From NCBI RefSeq assembly GCF_029227915.1, contig NC_079883.1, forward strand, positions 2,604,001 through 2,668,000: a stretch of 64,000 bases of DNA, given 5' to 3'. The position numbers were made by a program, and so were the translations under genes. Below the pieces are notes generated by a model. It worked only from the letters and a program-made list of their open reading frames with translations, was not told the DNA's origin and made no database searches. Position 1 is the first letter of the stretch. Each line of letters starts with the position of its first letter. The stretch comes from Hydractinia symbiolongicarpus (Eukaryota; Cnidaria; Hydrozoa; Anthoathecata; Hydractiniidae). Below, in pieces: positions 59,701-64,000 of the stretch.

Positions 59701-61622
59701 ATTTCTAATTCAAACACTGAAATGAGAATAGTTTAAATTAAACATGTAAACATGTAAAAAAATTCCTGGCTTTTTGGAGAAACTTTGAGGATTTCTAAAA
59801 TTCTGACATATAGATACATTCCATGCAAACTCTTTTACCTAAAAATTTTTACATGTCATTTTCCATTGTAAGTTAAAGCAAATACAGCTTCAGATTTCCT
59901 TTCTTTCAGAAAAATTAAAACCAAGTCTTGCTAATCAGATTATAAAGGATGGTGCTATTCCGAGTGAGTGGCAGTCAAGTGTAATAGAGAATTGTTTCAA
60001 GGGTGATGCATTAGAAAGAGGTAACTATGAGGTTTGAATTTGGTTGATCAAGTAATGAAAGTTATTGAAAGAGTGATTGATAAGTTACTTAGAGAAAGAA
60101 TTGATATAAATAAGATGCAATTTGGTTTTGTTCCAGGGCGTGGCACTACAGATGCAATATTTTTACTCACACGGCTTCAGAAAAAGTATTTACGAAAGAG
60201 AAAGAATCTCTATTTTGCTTTTGATAGAGTGCCCGTAAAGTTATTTGGTGGGCTATGAGAAAATTAGGTGTGGAGAGTGGCTAGTTACGATGGCACAGTC
60301 TATGTACCACAATGCTAGCAGTCGTGTCAGGATTAACGATTCACTTAATGATGAATTTAGTGTAAATGTTGGTGTACATCAGGGTTTTTTACTTAGTCCT
60401 TTGTTGTTTGTTCTAGTCTTAGAAGCGCTGTCAATGGAGTTCAGAACAGGTTGTCCATGGGAGTTATTGTATGCAGATGATTTGGTCCTCATAGCAGTCG
60501 ATGGAAGAATTAGTTGAAAAGTTTGAGAAGTGGAAAAAAGGACTAGAAGAGAAAGGGCTAAGGGTGAAAAGAGCAAAGTCAAAAGTCATGATTAGTAGCA
60601 TTGCAGCCAAGTGTGACCTTGTAGTTGGCAAGTGGCCTTGTGGGGTTTGCAGGAAAGGGGTTAGTAGTAACTCAATTTTTTGTCAGACTTGCAAGTATTG
60701 GGTACATAAGAAGTGCAGTAGTATTGGTGGAAGGTTAAGAGCTGACATTCCGTTTGTATGCAAGCGTTGCAAAGGTGATATTATAGAGAATGAAGTATTT
60801 CCAGCTTCAATGATGTTCAACAGTGGCTCGTTAGAGATAGTTGGGAACTTCTGTTACTTAGGTGATATGTTGGACAGTGAAGGGGGTGTTGGAAGAAGTG
60901 TTACTTTCAGGACAGGTTCTGCTTGGAAAAAGTTCAGAGAGTTACTTCCTTTGTTGACTAGCAGAGTCTTGAGGAAGTGTTATGTTGTACGGTAGTGAGA
61001 CATGGGCAGTGAAGCAGGAAGATCTTGACCGTTTAGAAATATGAGAATGGTTAGGTGGATGTGTAACGTCTGTCTGAGAGACTGAAAGAGTTCAGATGAG
61101 CTAAGAAGCAGGCTAAGTATCCGTACAATTAAAGATGTTATCCAAATAAGAAGATTGGATTGGCTGGGGCACTTGGAAAGAATGGAGGGGGATAATTGGG
61201 TAAGAGAGTGTAGAGACTTGATAGTTCCTGGGGCAAAGCCCAGAGGCAGACCGAGAAAGACTTGGCAGGAGGTTATAAGGACAGACTTGATACAGAGGAG
61301 TATAGATCAGATTAGAAGAGGGTCATTAATATACCCCGTCCAACCCATGCTAGCATGGAAAACAGACATTAAGCTGAGAATGATGATGAATGATGATGGT
61401 AGGAGAATTATTTCATGTAGTGGAATAGCGCAAGGCAGCCAATGATGCAAGATAGGGAAAATGACCTTTTAAAATTATTTCTTTTTTCTCTCCTGTGTGA
61501 CTGTCTTAAACAGACTGTTTATAATTATTACAAAAACATTTATCCAAATTGCATCAAAGTTCATATGTACTCACCAATACCAAATTGAGATTGTGTAACT
61601 TTGAATTGGATAATTTGGTCAT
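50733..61622 (-). CDS. Coiled-coil protein with C-terminal CaaX box (CLIM)
   Basis: Twelve exons: 61575-61622, 59220-59324, 58281-58448, 57610-57834, 56966-57052, 56495-56583, 55110-55191, 53931-53999, 53272-53352, 52488-52573, 51543-51669, 50733-51230. Phases close to about 554 aa. The N-terminal part is acidic and Ser/Thr-rich (SSSNDEDDENTVTTDSPE; SDDDEDDDEEEDQD). Residues about 183-400 are built of short coiled-coil exons (IEKDIKNLEKQKQKLIRENE, MKQLREEYQRRREDYYDELD). The last exon starts as coiled coil (IKDLELEKNKLRTKIKHLES), then is Ser/Pro-rich, and ends KSAISKTCLIM, a CaaX box with M that favours farnesylation and membrane or nuclear-envelope attachment. I do not recognise an orthologue; lamin-like rod and tail domains are absent. 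The first exon is less sure, since no in-frame stop lies just above the ATG. Confidence 0.8.
52205..52475 (+). mobile_element. Possible tRNA-derived SINE
   Basis: CTTGTGGTAGAGCCTCC resembles an A-box region, and GGCTTTAAGTCTC a degraded B-box 35 bases on. An AT-rich tail with AATAAATAAA ends near 52475. It is in an intron of the coiled-coil gene. Different family from the SINE at 22936. Confidence 0.4.
59905..61400 (+). pseudogene. LINE fragment: reverse transcriptase with PHD-like finger, (ATG)n tail
   Basis: Broken frames give, in order: IERVIDKLLRERIDINKMQF then GFVPGRGTTDAIFLLTRLQK, VGVHQGFLLSPLLFVLVLEA, ELLYADDLVLIAVDG with the YADD catalytic motif, a C4HC3-like zinc finger (CGVCRKGVSSNSIFCQTC, then WVHKKC and CKRC), and the C-terminal [19 protein letters not shown]. 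The catalytic D of the first RT block (F-V-D-L-E-K-A-F) is deleted, leaving YFAFDRVPVKL. Frameshifts occur near 60240, 60500 and 60995. It ends in ATGATGATG about 61379-61400. It is antisense, in the first intron of the coiled-coil gene. Confidence 0.85.
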
Positions 61623-62619
61623 ATTAGGTTGGATCCACTTTACAAGGATTTTTTACCATCATTACATCCATAATCTTGTACTATTTAATTTAATCTATGA
61701 AATATTAAAATATCATAAATAATAAATAAACATATTGGAGCAAATCTTAATTATATAACAGAAACACACTGTTCTAGAAGTATATAATTGCTAATAGGTG
61801 CAATAACTTTTAGGAAATTATGTACGTTCTAAGGAGATCCATGAAATAGAAATTTATAACATATATAATTTACATAGATAATAAAAAAAGAAAAATAGAT
61901 AAAGTTGTAGTTTCGTCCGTATTACAATGCAAAATATGAAAAAACACACAAGTAAAGTCTCTATGCACTGCAGTCTTGAGAATAGTGAAAAAACTACTCA
62001 AGGTTATTAAAACTACTAACCTCACAATAACCAGGTATATAAATATTACTGTATTACATATATAATATAAATCTTATATGAATCCTCAAGCAACAAGAAA
62101 CTAACATGACAACTTCTGGCCTTGCATTCTTTAACCCTATTGAGGCTGAGGGTGTATCAAATGTCTTAAAATTATGCTTATCATAGTCAAGGTAATTCTT
62201 TATATAATTTATAAAACCAATTTATTGCATATCGTAATATGAATGGAACTAATTTTCATGGGCATTTTTTTCTCAGGTTGTCACACAGGTTTTAGCCAAA
62301 TCCCAGAAATTATGTACCTACAAAACATTATCCAAGATACTGTTTATAAAAATATAGCCGTTAAGGCGTGAGTATAGGAAAAAATCGATGTTTTTTTTTA
62401 AAAAAAATTTACAGTAATTGGATAGGAAAAAATCTGATCTTTCTGGTGGTGAAAAATATTTTTAAAAAAACGTATTTAAGTAAGGGTATTTTCTAAAAAT
62501 GAAAAAAATTGTCATAAATCAGTTTTTACTATGTGATACAGATCAAATATTTGTTCACACATAATCATCTTGGGTATTAATTTTTACTACTCAAGGTTAT
62601 AATGATAACGATTTTTGTA
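61623..62619. other. Non-coding DNA upstream of the coiled-coil gene
   Basis: Very AT-rich, no gene or recognisable element; should hold the promoter or earlier exons of the minus-strand gene. Confidence 0.5.
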
Positions 62620-62625
62620 TGTAGT

Positions 62626-63992
62626 CACCCCTTAAAATTAGCGTCGGCATTCGGCACTGCCGACGTGATTGCCGACGTAAAATAAGAAAATACCGTAGTT
62701 GCGTCGGCAAAAAAATTGCCGACCTAATTTTGTTGTGAAATTTTTAAAAACAACAACTCATTTTCAACATCAACGAAGAAAAAAATTAACAAAGAATTAA
62801 TTTTTATTTTGGTGGACTGTTAAGAACATGTGCTCATGTATATTTCTATCATACCTGTTCACGTATTATAACCTGGTTTCTACTACCATTTTTTTGAAAA
62901 ACAAACTTTTCAACTGATCGCATGTTATTCTTTGTAATATTAAAGGCTTTGTGGTGAATTTTTATATCACATTTTCTCTGGCGTAATATGAAAACTGGCA
63001 TACATTTTTCTCGAGTTCCTTATCCTAAAAGAAACCAGGTCTCCACATGGGAATGCACACAGTATTTCACGGGTGGTTTTATTTCACTTGAAACTGACGG
63101 ATGGTATAATTTCCTGAATTCACGAAAATAAAATAAAAAAATAAACATGGTGAAAAAGAAAATAGTTCTTTTGTGGAATTTTCCTGAGTTAGGGTTTGAA
63201 TCAGAAAATGACTCTAATGAAATTGCTAAAGTGTTTTGCAGATGTCATTATCAAAACAACAAAAATAATGAAAATTTGAAAGAACTGTGGCAAGCAAAAT
63301 CAAATAATGTTAATTGTGGTATTGTTTGAGCTTCTTCCACTCATTGCGACTGAAGAATAATTACACTCGATTTTCAGTAACTTAGGTCATTATCACTAAA
63401 ATTATTCACGATTCGATTCGTAATAATAATAATCGAAAAATTGTATATCGTATTAAAAAGAAGTCCGGAAGTTCTCTCTCCCACACGACAAAGCAGGCAA
63501 TAAGTCAGCCCTGCCCTCGGTTTTGTGAGCAGAGATGTTCTGCGAAGACTCTATAAATTGAGTCTTCTGTACAGTTTTGCTTCATGGTGAACTGTGTCGG
63601 TGACAAGCATTTTCGAAACATGTCACTGGCGATTACTGCTATATACAAATATACAACTCATTGAATGCTCTGACATTTGGTTCGTAAATAGCACGTGCAC
63701 AACGTACTTTCTAATAAGTTCGTCTCGTAACATATAGAAAGTCAGGTGGCAGTGAACTATTAACTCAACGAAGTACACCATGGGACTTGCTCTCTGTTTC
63801 CATTTGTCATCTTCTTAGGAGATCAATACATCAAATTTATGCGAGTTCTAGCCCCAATACAAGGTGAATGACGAAAGTTTTTGCCAGCTGGAAAACTTTA
63901 CTGCAAAAAAAAAATGCCGACGCAAATCAGTTGAAATGTATCTCACGTTGGCAGTTTTATTGCCGACGTAAAAAATCTAATTTTAAGGGCTG
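62626..63992. mobile_element. DNA transposon with TIRs and 6-bp target duplication
   Basis: The ends CACCCCTTAAAATTAG and, from the right, CAGCCCTTAAAATTAG match at 15 of 16 positions. TGTAGT flanks both ends (62620-62625 and 63993-63998). Subterminal GCCGAC / GTCGGCA motifs occur several times within 110 bp of the left end and within 90 bp of the right end. The only interior frame is 63147-63329 (MVKKKIVLLWNFPELGFESE and a Cys/His-containing end), 60 codons without a recognised domain. Length 1367 bp. Non-autonomous or decayed; superfamily unknown. Confidence 0.8.
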
Positions 63993-64000
63993 TGTAGTTG

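Overview
This is an AT-rich animal nuclear locus: genes are split by GT-AG introns, intergenic DNA is long, and interspersed repeats are dense. The gene content (dihydroceramide desaturase, ACBD3, MCFD2, the JmjC ribosomal oxygenase RIOX1) is metazoan. The repeats suggest a cnidarian, perhaps a hydrozoan: tRNA-derived SINEs, CR1/L2-like LINEs with an SGNH-type first domain, a LINE with a PHD-like finger and an (ATG)n tail, Harbinger remnants, and short palindromic elements ending in CAACCTCGTCCCCAGG. The taxonomic guess is inference only.

Layout. 1-507 (+): 3' part of a sphingolipid delta4/dihydroceramide desaturase. 4746-7582 (-): complete three-exon cytochrome-b5-fused front-end desaturase of 450 aa, closest by motif to sphingolipid delta8 desaturases; the two genes converge. 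12027-23545 (-): ACBD3 in six exons, 413 aa, with an 8.3 kb first intron full of nested transposons. 23964-25855 (+): MCFD2 in three exons, 161 aa, head to head with ACBD3 across about 420 bp. 28344-38233 (-): RIOX1/NO66, 14 exons located, 642 aa, last short exon not found. 38305-40455: a SINE and a rearranged CR1/L2-like LINE next to the RIOX1 promoter side. 44650-48827 (+): ankyrin-repeat plus coiled-coil protein, seven exons, 572 aa, no recognised orthologue. 50733-61622 (-): coiled-coil protein ending in a CaaX box, 12 exons, about 554 aa, no recognised orthologue, with an antisense LINE fragment in its first intron. 62626-63992: DNA transposon with 6-bp target duplications.

Themes. The two desaturases at the left edge could act in sequence on the sphingoid base (delta4 then delta8), a possible lipid-pathway pair. 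ACBD3 (Golgi) and MCFD2 (ER-to-Golgi cargo receptor subunit) are a divergent pair in the early secretory pathway and probably share a promoter, which holds a TTATCACGTGATAA palindrome and an NRF1-like site. Exon models were built by hand from splice sites; for every multi-exon gene the phases close to an uninterrupted frame. No tool or database was used.
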